DNA of 64,000 nt, from assembly GCF_900110495.1 (NCBI RefSeq), contig NZ_FODX01000002.1:62001-126000 (forward strand), written 5' to 3'. This DNA is from Nitrosovibrio sp. Nv6 (GTDB taxonomy: Bacteria > Pseudomonadota > Gammaproteobacteria > Burkholderiales > Nitrosomonadaceae). Shown here one piece after another: positions 26,588 through 35,772 of this stretch (positions are counted from its first letter, which is position 1; every line of letters starts with the position of its first letter). Made by a program: the position numbers and the translations under genes. The notes beneath the pieces were generated by a model. It was given only the letters and a program-made list of their open reading frames with translations. It had not been told where the DNA came from and did no database searches.

Positions 26588-27532
26588 TTATTCGCTCGCC
26601 AGCTCATCCGAGCGGGTAAAAACCCAGGTACGGGTAATGTGGAGAATGTCGGTGTCCCGGCCGATGTCCGGTGGGAACGGAGCAAATCCGTTTTGGCCGG
26701 CGAGGTTAACGATTCGTATCGCTGCTTCATCCAGCACTTTTTTCCCCGAGGGCCGATTTATTTCGATCGATTCCAGGCTTCCATCGGCTTTGATGCCGAC
26801 TGTGAGCTGCAAGCTCCCGTAAAGCTGCTCCCGTCTCGCTGCTTCAGGATAATTGAGGTTGCCGACCCGTTCCACCTTGAGGCGCCAATCTTCGACATAA
26901 CGGGCAAACCGGTACTCCTGCGTGCGGGCGCCGACGAATTTGCGCTTCGGACGCTTCTGATAAGCTTCGTAATTCCGGGCAGTCTGTGCCTCCAGCCGAG
27001 CAATTTCAAAGCTTCGCTGAACCAGATCGACCCCATTAATGGCTCGGTTCTCTTCGGACTGCGCAACAGGGAGATCAGCCTGATAAACGCTTTGATCGTG
27101 ATCATTATTGACCGCCGTCATCAACCGCTCCGCCTCCTGTTCAAGCTGCTCCGTTTTTTGCATGGCTGTGGGCGTGGCCGGATGCGCGGGGGTGGACGTA
27201 TCCCCCGACCGTTTAGGCTTCGGTGTAACCGGAAAAGGAGTTTTGGCCCGGCGATTGCTGTCGGTATTGCCTCCGCCATCCAGGTTGGCCTGTGCCACCG
27301 CGTCTGCCTTGTCCGGTTTGGAAGCGGACTTGCTGTTCACCAGCACCACTTCCAGCGGCGTGCCCGCCTTGCCGTTTTCAGGGAGCGGGAATTTGAAATT
27401 GATACCGAACAACACAACCGCATGGAAAATCACCGATATCAATATAGCGAGGTTCAGGCGTGAAGATGCTCCTGGCAGCCAACCCGGAGCCGCAGCGGTA
27501 TTGAAATCGAATATATTCGGGGAGGCGCTCAA
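26588..27532 (-). CDS. TonB-family energy transducer/C-terminal TonB-domain protein
   Basis: A 314-residue protein with one N-terminal membrane segment (about 29-45), a long Pro/Lys/Gln linker rich in charged residues (about 60-190), and a TonB C-terminal domain from about 215. The domain holds LNYPEAARREQLYGSLQLTVGIKADGSLESIEI and the strand DILHITRTWVF. It is probably inner-membrane anchored and spans the periplasm. No ExbB/ExbD or receptor is nearby, so it is not clear whether it energises transport or has a structural role. Its place between rnb and aroE is common in this group. Confidence 0.82.
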   Translation of the reverse strand: MSASPNIFDFNTAAAPGWLPGASSRLNLAILISVIFHAVVLFGINFKFPLPENGKAGTPLEVVLVNSKSASKPDKADAVAQANLDGGGNTDSNRRAKTPFPVTPKPKRSGDTSTPAHPATPTAMQKTEQLEQEAERLMTAVNNDHDQSVYQADLPVAQSEENRAINGVDLVQRSFEIARLEAQTARNYEAYQKRPKRKFVGARTQEYRFARYVEDWRLKVERVGNLNYPEAARREQLYGSLQLTVGIKADGSLESIEINRPSGKKVLDEAAIRIVNLAGQNGFAPFPPDIGRDTDILHITRTWVFTRSDELASE

Positions 27533-27626
27533 TCTGCCGAAGAGTATGAGAATTATGCTGGAGTAGAAATTTCACGACATTTTAAACAAAAATGACGTCA
27601 TTCGTCACATGAATGGCGATAAAATT

Positions 27627-29480
27627 TCATGTCTGCACTTTGCGCAGGAATTTCACGTTGAAAGTGAGCTCCAGCAAGTCGATATTCGAAATCTCAACTT
27701 CGATATTTGTTTCCGGCGGCATTTCAGGTAATGAGGCGACTCGTGCCACCAGCGGAAGGCAATCCAGCTTCACCAGATTTTCCTTCAATACCTGCGCACC
27801 GGTTGTGGTGACGTTTTCCTGCAACAGCCAGCGCAGACACCAATAGCGCTCCATGCTGCGCTGGAAATCCCCGTAGACCTCATAAGCAGCCTCGAAACTT
27901 CGCATGAAGATGTGCAGGCTCTCGCTCTCTCTGGTATAAGGCGGCGTTTCTCCGCGCAGCAACGCAACCAGTTGCCGCTGATTAATGAAATCCACATAGC
28001 GGCGCATAGGCGAACTTATCCAGGCGTACTGCGAGACGCCCAAGCCCTGATGCGGCGCGGGAGAGGTGCTTATTCTGACTTTGCCGCCCCCCTGGCTGCG
28101 ATAAATACCGGCAACGCCGTTGTCAGCGAGCTGCTTGCCCCATTCGGCATTGACATAAATCATCAGTTCCGACACCACCTTGTCAATTGGCGAACCCCGC
28201 CGGCGCTGACTAATGGAAATGTGATCATCGACAACGCTGAAACAGTAATCGATTCTGTCATTGTTGCTGTCGTTGGTCTTTCCCCTGAGGGCCTCCGCCT
28301 TGCAGGCGAAATTCCACAGCGTCAACAACTCTTGACCAAAGGGATGATCGACGATTCCTCTCGCCAGCGTGGATTCGTTAAAGTGCTCCTCCAGGGTATC
28401 ATGTCTGAGGTTGGCGGCAATCCTGACCTGTTCGACGCGACTGGTCGTGGCGAAAACCGTGAAATCATCCGCCACGTCCAGGTACATCGAGAGGGCTGGC
28501 CGCAAGCGTCTTTCGCACAATGTGTAGTGCTGTATCACAGGCTCTGGCAACATGGTGATCTTGCTGCCCGGAAGGTACACAGTCGACAGCCGCTGTGCCG
28601 CCACCGTATCCAGCGGCGAGCCTGGCCGGATTCCCAACGTCGGGACCGCAATGTGAATACCAATGCGGAAGCTGCCCAAGGTCAAGGGAGTCACCGAAAA
28701 AGCATCATCGATTTCGGTAGTGGTGACATCATCAATGCTGAAGGCAGTCACATCCGCTATCGGCAAGTCTGCCGGATCGCTCAGTTCCCCCTCACTGAGC
28801 GCGGCAAAACCAGTACCTTCCGGAAAGTGCTCCAGCAAAAAGCGGTTGAGATGAAAGTCGTGGGTAGAGGGTATCGCACCGCATTTCTCCAGCAACCGGA
28901 AGACGCTCAGCTTGCTTGCGCTACAAGCCGCCTCCAGTGCTTTCCACTCGATGGTATTCTTGTCGGGCCGGTAGAGCAGGCTGGATAGCGATGACGCGAA
29001 TTCTTCCGGCAGAATGAACTCGCTCAGCAACTGCATATAACGCGCCTGCTGTTCCGCCTGGCGGCGCTTTTTTTCCTGACTGGCAAGCGCTGCCTCGAGC
29101 GCTTTCGGTGGAGCAGCCTTGTAGCGCCCGCGCCCTTTCTTGTAGAAATACATCGGTGCGCTGTGCAACCGGATCAGCACTGCCGCCGCTTCCTCAGGGG
29201 TGGCTGCGTGGCCGAAATAATCCGCAGCCAATGCATCACTGGCAAACTCTGCTTCGCTCTCGCAACATTCCCAAAGAAAATTCGGGTCCAGATCCTCCGC
29301 CGTTTTTTGGGCAAGATCCATGAATTCCGACAAGGAAGGCGCGTTGAACCGCAGCAACACGGAAGCTGCCTTTATTTTCGCGCGCTTGCCGTGAGGCGCC
29401 TCCACCTGAAGTGAGGTCGTGTTGTCCGCAAGAACCGCGCCAACTTTGAAGGTACCTTCTTCTTCGTAAAAAACGTTCAT
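27627..29480 (-). CDS. RNase II/RNB-domain exoribonuclease
   Basis: A 617-residue 3'-5' exoribonuclease of the RNB family. The N-terminus MNVFYEEEGTFKVGAVLADN is typical of the betaproteobacterial branch. The RNB core has AFSIDDVTTTEIDDAFSV with the catalytic Asp cluster, IGIHIAVPTLGI and YRSQGGGKVRIST. SPMRRYVDFINQRQL near the end is also conserved. A short S1-like C-terminal part remains. I prefer ATG 29480 over a TTG at 29498. It is first in the rnb-tonB-aroE-mtgA run. Whether it equals E. coli Rnb or a related branch cannot be settled by eye, so no symbol is given. Confidence 0.88.
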   Translation of the reverse strand: MNVFYEEEGTFKVGAVLADNTTSLQVEAPHGKRAKIKAASVLLRFNAPSLSEFMDLAQKTAEDLDPNFLWECCESEAEFASDALAADYFGHAATPEEAAAVLIRLHSAPMYFYKKGRGRYKAAPPKALEAALASQEKKRRQAEQQARYMQLLSEFILPEEFASSLSSLLYRPDKNTIEWKALEAACSASKLSVFRLLEKCGAIPSTHDFHLNRFLLEHFPEGTGFAALSEGELSDPADLPIADVTAFSIDDVTTTEIDDAFSVTPLTLGSFRIGIHIAVPTLGIRPGSPLDTVAAQRLSTVYLPGSKITMLPEPVIQHYTLCERRLRPALSMYLDVADDFTVFATTSRVEQVRIAANLRHDTLEEHFNESTLARGIVDHPFGQELLTLWNFACKAEALRGKTNDSNNDRIDYCFSVVDDHISISQRRRGSPIDKVVSELMIYVNAEWGKQLADNGVAGIYRSQGGGKVRISTSPAPHQGLGVSQYAWISSPMRRYVDFINQRQLVALLRGETPPYTRESESLHIFMRSFEAAYEVYGDFQRSMERYWCLRWLLQENVTTTGAQVLKENLVKLDCLPLVARVASLPEMPPETNIEVEISNIDLLELTFNVKFLRKVQT

Positions 29481-30132
29481 GAAATAGTTCGCGGCCAATA
29501 CCGTTAAAATTATAAGAAGCTTAAATACAAAGTCTTAACTCATATCTCAGCCCAAACATACCTCTCCAGAGATCGGACTGAGCCGCTCTGGCCTGGGTAG
29601 ACTACTTTGTTATGCGGTGGATACCGGTGGCCCGGCACGAGACTTTCCGACGGTCTCGAATTCAAAGAGGCCGCGCCGGAGGAGATCAAGATAATCAATA
29701 CGTTCGTTTTTTTGATTATATTTCGGGCGAAAAGTTTCTGCCTGCTTCAGTTTTTGCGAGAACGGCCATAATGGCCAACCGAGTTTGAAGATCGGTGGTC
29801 AAGTGCATAACGACGGGCGTAAACGTCTATCATGCAGGAGCGCCGCAATAAGCGCCAGTTTTTACGTCCCACAGGTTTAAGCGAATGGAGCGGCCCTGGC
29901 GCAGTCTGCCTTTCCGTGCATTCGCCAGGCTCTGAGGAGGAGATCATGGAGGAAAGGGAGGAAAGCCCGCGAAGCGGAGGACCGGGCAATCGGGCAGTGG
30001 GGGCGATACCGCACCGCTTCCACCCGCCCCACCCCTGACTAAGGGATACAACTTCATCCGTGAAGTCTTTTTCTCGCTCTGTAGAGCCGCTCCAGCCCCT
30101 CCCCCTGACTGACGGGCTGGCTTGATTCATGT
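29481..30132. other. 650-base gap with GC-rich hairpins, no gene seen
   Basis: The left half holds nothing I can name. The right half (29820-30125) is GC-rich with small hairpins: ACTTCA/TGAAGT at 30051-30066 and CCAGCCC/GGGCTGG at 30092-30120, the latter just past the hydrolase stop on the minus strand. Two similar GTCAGGGG(G/T)-type stretches lie near 30036 and 30104. A minus-strand frame at 29747-30136 reads low-complexity Gly/Ser/Arg protein and is more likely a product of this non-coding repeat-like DNA than a gene. Confidence 0.4.
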
Positions 30133-31449
30133 TCAAGCTGCGATGGCTTTACGCACCAAGTAGGCGATTTCCTTCCCTTTTACGTCGTTGTGGTCCTTTA
30201 TAAAATCGCTGGCTTCGAGATTGAAGTACTTACCGGGTTGGAATGCATAACTGGAGCCCACCGAGAGTAGCCGACCGGTAACGGTCTCACCGTCTTCCAT
30301 TTTCTGTGCTCCATTACGACCCATAGCTCCAAACATGTCGTCCTTATCTCCAAACGCCATGGTCTTATCTCCAATAATGCGGGATGCCAGCGGATACGCG
30401 AAACCTACAGCTCTGTCGTTAGGGGTATGCGTTACCAGGACAGGACCTTTGATCCGCTGATTATCGACCACCCCCCGGAAGAATCCCGGCACGTCCTTGG
30501 AGAAGCCGTTCTGCGAGAAAGCCGCCTGCACTAACGCCATCGTTTTTATTTTATCGTTTTTGGAATGGGAGGCGGCCGCGGTGACCACGCGGCCCCCGAA
30601 GCTATGACCGATCAGGTGAATTCCCTGCACCTGCGTCGCAAGTTTGTCTATAAGGGGAGCGACGCCATTCCGACCCACTGCACCGGCGCGAGTCTTCATC
30701 TCGTAGTACGTTGTGTAATTGAGGAGGTTTACGACTGCGGCCTTGAACCCGGAGAAAAACTCCACAAGTCCCGCCGCCCCACCCTCCGGCGGGGTAACGG
30801 TCCCCACCCCGAGGGCAAGCGATGCCCCACCCCCAGTACCTGCACTTGCTATTTCCTCATCAAGGTCATCTTCATCGGCCTTCAGATTTTTCATCAGTTC
30901 ATTGCCGTCGTCCTTGAAGAAACTATCTGACGCATCCTCCTTGGTTGCGGCCCCAGGATCGAGCAATGAGCGCATCTTGTTCGCGAATTCAAGCCGTGCG
31001 GAGGATTTTTCCTCGATATCCGGAAGGAGTGCTTTCGCTTCCTCCAGAAGCCGTTGTTGCCCGGGCTCGGTGAACACTTCTTTCATCTGATCGAGCTTCT
31101 CCTCGATCGCGTCGATAGAATCCCCGTTTGCACCACCACCCAGGCTGGCAGCTCCTTGTCCTGCGCCCGGTGTGCCGGAAACGGCAACGGAAGCGTCATA
31201 TTCCTTTGAAGGCCAAATTACCCCAACGATGGCAAAGCTGCGTCCCGGCAGATCGTTGGGCTCGGCAACAGCCGCGAAGTTCTCGAAAAACTCACGATAG
31301 AGCGCTTCGGCTCTGGCCTTGTTGTTATTCCATCCGTGCGATATGACCAGGACGTCCGTGACCCCTGCCGGCAGTACGACTTCACCGGTTGGACGGCCAT
31401 TCTTGTCGAACTGTGCTTCAATATACGGAATTCCCGCGATGTCATTCAT
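30133..31449 (-). CDS. Alpha/beta hydrolase with long helical insert
   Basis: A 438-residue serine hydrolase without a signal peptide. The N-terminus has the first core strand and oxyanion region DVLVISHGWNNNKARAEAL. The nucleophile elbow GHSFGG, followed by RVVTAAASHS, lies near residue 285. Between them is a charged, low-complexity insert (about 85-240) with helical and Gly-rich parts. Candidates for the acid and histidine are in VLVTHTPNDRAVGF and later. It starts 39 bases after the subtilase, so the two are probably one transcript. The substrate is unknown; lipids are possible given the lipid-oxygenating enzymes next door, but that is context only. Confidence 0.8.
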   Translation of the reverse strand: MNDIAGIPYIEAQFDKNGRPTGEVVLPAGVTDVLVISHGWNNNKARAEALYREFFENFAAVAEPNDLPGRSFAIVGVIWPSKEYDASVAVSGTPGAGQGAASLGGGANGDSIDAIEEKLDQMKEVFTEPGQQRLLEEAKALLPDIEEKSSARLEFANKMRSLLDPGAATKEDASDSFFKDDGNELMKNLKADEDDLDEEIASAGTGGGASLALGVGTVTPPEGGAAGLVEFFSGFKAAVVNLLNYTTYYEMKTRAGAVGRNGVAPLIDKLATQVQGIHLIGHSFGGRVVTAAASHSKNDKIKTMALVQAAFSQNGFSKDVPGFFRGVVDNQRIKGPVLVTHTPNDRAVGFAYPLASRIIGDKTMAFGDKDDMFGAMGRNGAQKMEDGETVTGRLLSVGSSYAFQPGKYFNLEASDFIKDHNDVKGKEIAYLVRKAIAA

Positions 31450-31488
31450 AATGTGCTCCTCCTTTTATTATGTTATTGACCTGCGAGC

Positions 31489-33528
31489 TCATACTGACTG
31501 AATGGCGCGCATCAGATCAACGAGACCCTCGCCCTGAAAGTAGCGGTCGCGCCGCAGATCCGTGGCGGAGGCAAGGAAGATATCCTTGACGCGTTCCGCC
31601 TTGCCGATGAATTCGGTCCGCACGGACAGGAATGCGGCGATCACGCCGCTGACATGGGGAGCCGCCATACTCGTGCCGCTGGTTTCTACGTAGTCGCACT
31701 CCATGCCACGCGCGCCCTCGCTTTTCAGGTGACCCGCTGCGCAAGAGAGAATCTTCTCGCCCGGAGCGACGAGGTCCGGTTTGAGGCGGCCATCGCCCGT
31801 CGGCCCTTTGGAGGAAAAGTACGATACGCCATAAATATGCGGCATATCGCGGTGCGTCGAGCCAACGGTAATGGCCAGGTCGGAATTGCCGGGGTCATTG
31901 ATTGTCAGGGCCATGCCCGCGGCTGTGGCGCCATTGGTGGACTTCAGCGTTCCGTATCCGGTATTGCCAGCCGCAACAACAACGACAACGCCGGTTTTTA
32001 CCAGACGATCCACCTCTACGCAAAGCGGACTCTGACCACACGCAAACCACTCAGGCTCGAAAGAATATCCGAGGCTTATATTTACACCGTGAATCAGAAG
32101 TCTCCGTCCATAACCATTGATTTCCTGCACGTGACCGATTGCGGCGATAAGATTGCTCACGCTGCCTTTTCCATTTTCATCCAGCACCCGCAAGCTTACG
32201 AGCTTGCACCGCGGAGCCATGCCGCTCATGCCCTCGACGAGTTTTATCGGCTGATATTCGATATCCTCGGAGTCTTTTTTCACATAGCGCGAGACCGCGA
32301 CAGGAACTCGCACAGCCGGCCTGGATGCATAGAAGGACGCGTTTGGGGCCGCAGGCGCATCGATTGGAACGGACCATTCTCCAGCAATAATCCCGGCGAC
32401 ATGCGTGCCATGTCCATTTTCGTCATCGAAGGCGCCTGCGCCATCTATCGTGAAATCCTTATGCCATTTTGAGTCTGGATCGACGTTATTGTATTTACGG
32501 AAGTGCTCATGATCGTGCTTGATTCCCGAATCCATAACAGCCCATGTGATTCCCGCACCATGCGCCGAAAAAGAATTTTGCGCAGCATCGGCTTTCACGG
32601 TGGCGATTGATTTATTGATATACGCGGAAATCTCGAAGTCCGGCCAGATACGAAAGATCGCGCGAAATTTGCTCGGATTAACTTTCGGTGCACCGGTCGA
32701 ATTGTCCAGGCTCTCACCCCGATTTCTGGCCTTCGCCTCAGACTTGGCCGCGTCGATATCGAGATCGACAAGGGCTTGAATAACCCGTGCTTCCAGCCGT
32801 GCAAATATGTAGCTGCTTTCACGCTGATCTTTCCTCAGGTGAACATCCTGGCCGGCGTCGCGTACCCTCACGTTTTCTTTTGCCTTCTCGACATTCCTGA
32901 AAACCCAGCGCCGTGCAGCCTCACGGCCACCCGGGTATTCAAGGTTGAGATCAATGATGACATCATATCGAGCAGGATGGATCTTGATGATTGGCTTAAC
33001 CCTCGCCTCACCTGATGCAGATAAGCGGTCATTCGCTGCCAGCAAGCGCCGGATGACAGAAGCGTGCAGATTAGCAAAACTATATGACCCATCCCCCAGG
33101 ATGGGGCCAATCTTTTGCGTATGGATTGCCTCTTTGAGTGCGCTGTGCCGCCTCTGCTCCATCACGGCCACATTCCCATAAATGGCGTCGCGATCCTGTG
33201 TGGAATCATCCGGAACCTGGTTCCCCTCGGGCAAGATCTCTTCAAGGCGTTTTTTTGATGCTTCCACAGCACGAGTTTTGGCGCGCTCTGCCATCTCGAC
33301 CACAAGCTCCCGTATCTCCTCCGGCTTACCGGGATATTCCCTGTTGTACTCGATCACAGCATTGAACTCCGGATCGAAGGGGTGCTCATCCTCAAAAGCT
33401 TTTATTCGCCGCAGTTCTTCCTCCATCTCTCGGAGAAGCGGGATAGCGATGACCGATCGGTCTAGCACTACCGGATCAAATGGCTTGACACGGGCTTGTT
33501 CTTCGGGCGGACGGCTGGTTGATGACAT
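31489..33528 (-). CDS. S8 family subtilase with duplicated N-terminal modules
   Basis: A 679-residue serine protease. The catalytic domain begins near 325 and has Asp333 (AVMDSGIKHDH), His373 (NGHGTHVAGI), the oxyanion Asn in VVAAGNTGYG and Ser620 (ETSGTSMAAPHVSG), so it looks active. Residues 50-175 and 190-265 are two related modules, each with an EYPG motif, a helical stretch, and a pattern S-Y-x-F-A-x-L-x-A-x-V-I. A linker with IWPDFEI and SIATVKADAA leads into the protease. There is no signal peptide, so it may act inside the cell or be exported by an unseen route. It forms a pair with the hydrolase. Confidence 0.87.
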   Translation of the reverse strand: MSSTSRPPEEQARVKPFDPVVLDRSVIAIPLLREMEEELRRIKAFEDEHPFDPEFNAVIEYNREYPGKPEEIRELVVEMAERAKTRAVEASKKRLEEILPEGNQVPDDSTQDRDAIYGNVAVMEQRRHSALKEAIHTQKIGPILGDGSYSFANLHASVIRRLLAANDRLSASGEARVKPIIKIHPARYDVIIDLNLEYPGGREAARRWVFRNVEKAKENVRVRDAGQDVHLRKDQRESSYIFARLEARVIQALVDLDIDAAKSEAKARNRGESLDNSTGAPKVNPSKFRAIFRIWPDFEISAYINKSIATVKADAAQNSFSAHGAGITWAVMDSGIKHDHEHFRKYNNVDPDSKWHKDFTIDGAGAFDDENGHGTHVAGIIAGEWSVPIDAPAAPNASFYASRPAVRVPVAVSRYVKKDSEDIEYQPIKLVEGMSGMAPRCKLVSLRVLDENGKGSVSNLIAAIGHVQEINGYGRRLLIHGVNISLGYSFEPEWFACGQSPLCVEVDRLVKTGVVVVVAAGNTGYGTLKSTNGATAAGMALTINDPGNSDLAITVGSTHRDMPHIYGVSYFSSKGPTGDGRLKPDLVAPGEKILSCAAGHLKSEGARGMECDYVETSGTSMAAPHVSGVIAAFLSVRTEFIGKAERVKDIFLASATDLRRDRYFQGEGLVDLMRAIQSV

Positions 33529-33980
33529 TGAATTCCCTTACTTGCCTAATAGCAGATGAAAGATCACGACAGTTTTTATCATAGTCCATTTTATGGTTTT
33601 TCCAACGACTGGCTAATACGAATTGCGCCGAATAAATGTAACCGGAAAGCATTTTAAGAAATAACGTTGCGGCATATCAGAGATTACCGAAAAGGAGACC
33701 TTGATATGGCAAAGAGTCGGTGTCCGTCGCAATTGGACGATCGATGAGCGTGATGTGCGCTACCGTACTGAAGTTTATTTGCATGTTCCTATTATTCATG
33801 GGTCTTCGTGATCGCACTCTTCTTCCATGATTCAGGAGCCAGAGTCATGAGTTGCGCTTCCTCATTCGTTCATCTTCTCTCAGTTATAAATCGGCCGTGT
33901 CTACACTAACGTTTTAACAACAAAGAAGAATATGCAAGTCATCAATGTTTGCCGCATGAACGAAAAAGAGGTATGGGATT
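33529..33980. other. Divergent promoter region between subtilase and cyclooxygenase-like gene
   Basis: A 450-base gap that must hold promoters in both directions. It contains a 13-codon frame at 33706-33747 behind a strong AAAGGAGA site, and an 18-codon frame at 33932-33988 whose stop overlaps the start of the next gene. Either could be a leader peptide; neither resembles a known one. Confidence 0.4.
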
Positions 33981-35600
33981 ATGGATGACTTTTTTCGGAT
34001 CGTTTTTTGGATTGCAAACAGGTTCCCATGGATCGCCAGGATCGCCTCCCGGATAACGTGGTTGCGCCGGTTTATCAGTAACATTTATATCAATTGGCAG
34101 GCCTATGCCACAAACCCTCGGCCCAGGCCGTTTTCAATGGCTTCGTCGTATACAACATGGCAATCGCTGACCGATAGGTCATTTACCGGACGACATCTGC
34201 CAGAGGCGGAAGGAGATCAGAATCTTCCGAGCATAGAGAAAACTGTTGATCTATGGCGAAGAAAAGAGAATAAGGAAATACCTTCGGTCGATACAAGCAT
34301 ACTATTTTCTTTCTTTGCCCAGTGGTTTACAGATAGTTTCCTCAGGACAGATTTTCTCGATCGTCGAAAAAATACATCGAACCACGCAATTGACCTCTGC
34401 CAAATCTATGGTTTGCGTGAAGAAATTACACATTATCTACGGTTACAAAAAGATGGAAAGCTGAAGTACCAAATTATCGATGGAGATATTTATCCTCCCT
34501 ACCTCTTTAACGTTGACGAGACGACGACGGGCAATTGGGTGTTCGCCAATAAAGAATTCGAGAAGTTGCACCCCCGGCACGCTTTGGATTTTATTTTCAA
34601 CAATGTTCCTGAAAAGCGGCTAAAACGCATGTTTGCCGTTGGATTGGAGCACGGCAATTCGTCGATCGGCTATACCATAATAAATACACTCATGCTGCGT
34701 GAGCACAATCGGATTTGTGACTTGTTAAAAGAAGCCTATTCAAACTGGGATGATGAACGCCTGTTTCAGACGGCCAGAAACATCATGATTGTGCTGCTGA
34801 TTAAAGTGATCTTGCGAGATTACGTCTCGCGCTTTACACAGTTTGGTTTTACCCTCGACCCATCCCCTGACTTGGCGGAAAGGCAGCGCTGGTACCGCAC
34901 CAACTGGATCTCCCTGGAATTTAACCTCCTATACCGCTGGCATTCAATGGTTCCAGAAAACTACGTGGTCGGTAACAAGTTATACAAGCTGGATGAATTT
35001 CGTAACAACACCCCTTTGGTAACTCAACATGGTATTGGGACGCTGATAACGGCTGCATCAATACAAAGAGCCGGTCGTATTGGTCTTCACAATACGCATA
35101 GTTTCTTTTTCGATCCGATTCCTATCGGTGACGATAATAGAAGTGTCATGGAGCGCACGATCGCAATGGGACGCCAGGCCAAGTTGCGCTCATTCAATGA
35201 CTATCGCGAAGCATTCGGCATGCCTCGCTTGATGAGTTTTGAGGAGTTAACAGAGGATAAGGAACTACAGCGAGAACTGAAGGAGCTCTATAAAGACCGG
35301 ATCGAAGATCTGGAGTGGCAAGTCGGTATATCCGCGGAAGATCATGATGAAGGCTTCAGTCTTGGACGCCTTATGGTACGGATGGTTGGTTACGATGCGT
35401 TTACCCACGCGCTGACAAACCCGCTTGTATCGATCTACGTACACAACGAAACAACATTCTCAAAGGTTGGACAATCTATTATTGAAGAAACAAACTCACT
35501 TGCGGATATTGTTGGTCGTAACGTAAAAGATAGCGATACGGTCGTTGCAAGCTTCCAGACATCTACTCTGTCACCGGCAGCTAACGGTATTTGGACTTAA
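33981..35600 (+). CDS. Cyclooxygenase-like haem peroxidase (animal peroxidase family)
   Basis: A 539-residue protein that aligns along much of its length with animal prostaglandin H synthase. The matches include SYTTWQSLTDRSF, FFAQWFTDSFLRT, HAIDLCQIYG, KLKYQIIDGDIYPP, LREHNRICDLLK, LFQTARNIMIV and EFNLLYRWHSMVPENY. The oxygenase Tyr (385 in sheep COX-1) is Tyr318 and the proximal haem His (388) is His321. The distal Gln (203) is Gln114, but the distal His (207) is Asp118. The segment that carries Ser530 in COX reads AFTHALTNPL, with Thr. The N-terminal 40 residues are amphipathic and may bind membrane. Peroxidase function may be impaired while radical oxygenation of a fatty acid remains possible; this is inference. 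It is followed by a lipoxygenase. Confidence 0.88.
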   Translation: MDDFFRIVFWIANRFPWIARIASRITWLRRFISNIYINWQAYATNPRPRPFSMASSYTTWQSLTDRSFTGRHLPEAEGDQNLPSIEKTVDLWRRKENKEIPSVDTSILFSFFAQWFTDSFLRTDFLDRRKNTSNHAIDLCQIYGLREEITHYLRLQKDGKLKYQIIDGDIYPPYLFNVDETTTGNWVFANKEFEKLHPRHALDFIFNNVPEKRLKRMFAVGLEHGNSSIGYTIINTLMLREHNRICDLLKEAYSNWDDERLFQTARNIMIVLLIKVILRDYVSRFTQFGFTLDPSPDLAERQRWYRTNWISLEFNLLYRWHSMVPENYVVGNKLYKLDEFRNNTPLVTQHGIGTLITAASIQRAGRIGLHNTHSFFFDPIPIGDDNRSVMERTIAMGRQAKLRSFNDYREAFGMPRLMSFEELTEDKELQRELKELYKDRIEDLEWQVGISAEDHDEGFSLGRLMVRMVGYDAFTHALTNPLVSIYVHNETTFSKVGQSIIEETNSLADIVGRNVKDSDTVVASFQTSTLSPAANGIWT

Positions 35601-35687
35601 ATGTGGAAGCACGCTCGAATATCAGGATGCTTTTTGGTTTGACTGGTCACGTTCAAACCGGAAATGCGCGATCACGTTTAACGGAAT

Positions 35688-35762
35688 ATGCATCGCAGTA
35701 AAATTCCTGACATCGTGCATATAGAAAAGCTGCAGAAACTAGGCGAACTTTATTTTCTGTAA
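35688..35762 (+). CDS. Possible 24-residue peptide before lipoxygenase
   Basis: ATG 35688 opens a frame of 24 codons whose stop sits ten bases before the lipoxygenase ATG, overlapping the region of its ribosome site. It has no clear ribosome site of its own and resembles nothing known. It could be a leader peptide that couples translation, or chance. Confidence 0.2.
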   Translation: MHRSKIPDIVHIEKLQKLGELYFL

Positions 35763-35772
35763 AGGAGGCCCC

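Noticed and set aside
26534..27463. Plus-strand open frame of 309 codons opposite the TonB-like gene
   Set aside because: Antisense shadow; the minus strand has the TonB C-terminal domain and membrane segment.
27912..28988. Plus-strand open frame of 358 codons inside the RNB gene
   Set aside because: Antisense to a gene with strong family motifs; no ribosome site and no recognisable product.
29747..30136. Minus-strand frame of 129 codons after the hydrolase
   Set aside because: Low-complexity Gly/Ser/Arg sequence in GC-rich hairpin DNA; it looks like non-coding DNA rather than a gene.
31654..32472. Plus-strand open frame opposite the subtilase
   Set aside because: The minus strand carries the catalytic Asp, His and Ser of the protease; this frame is a shadow.
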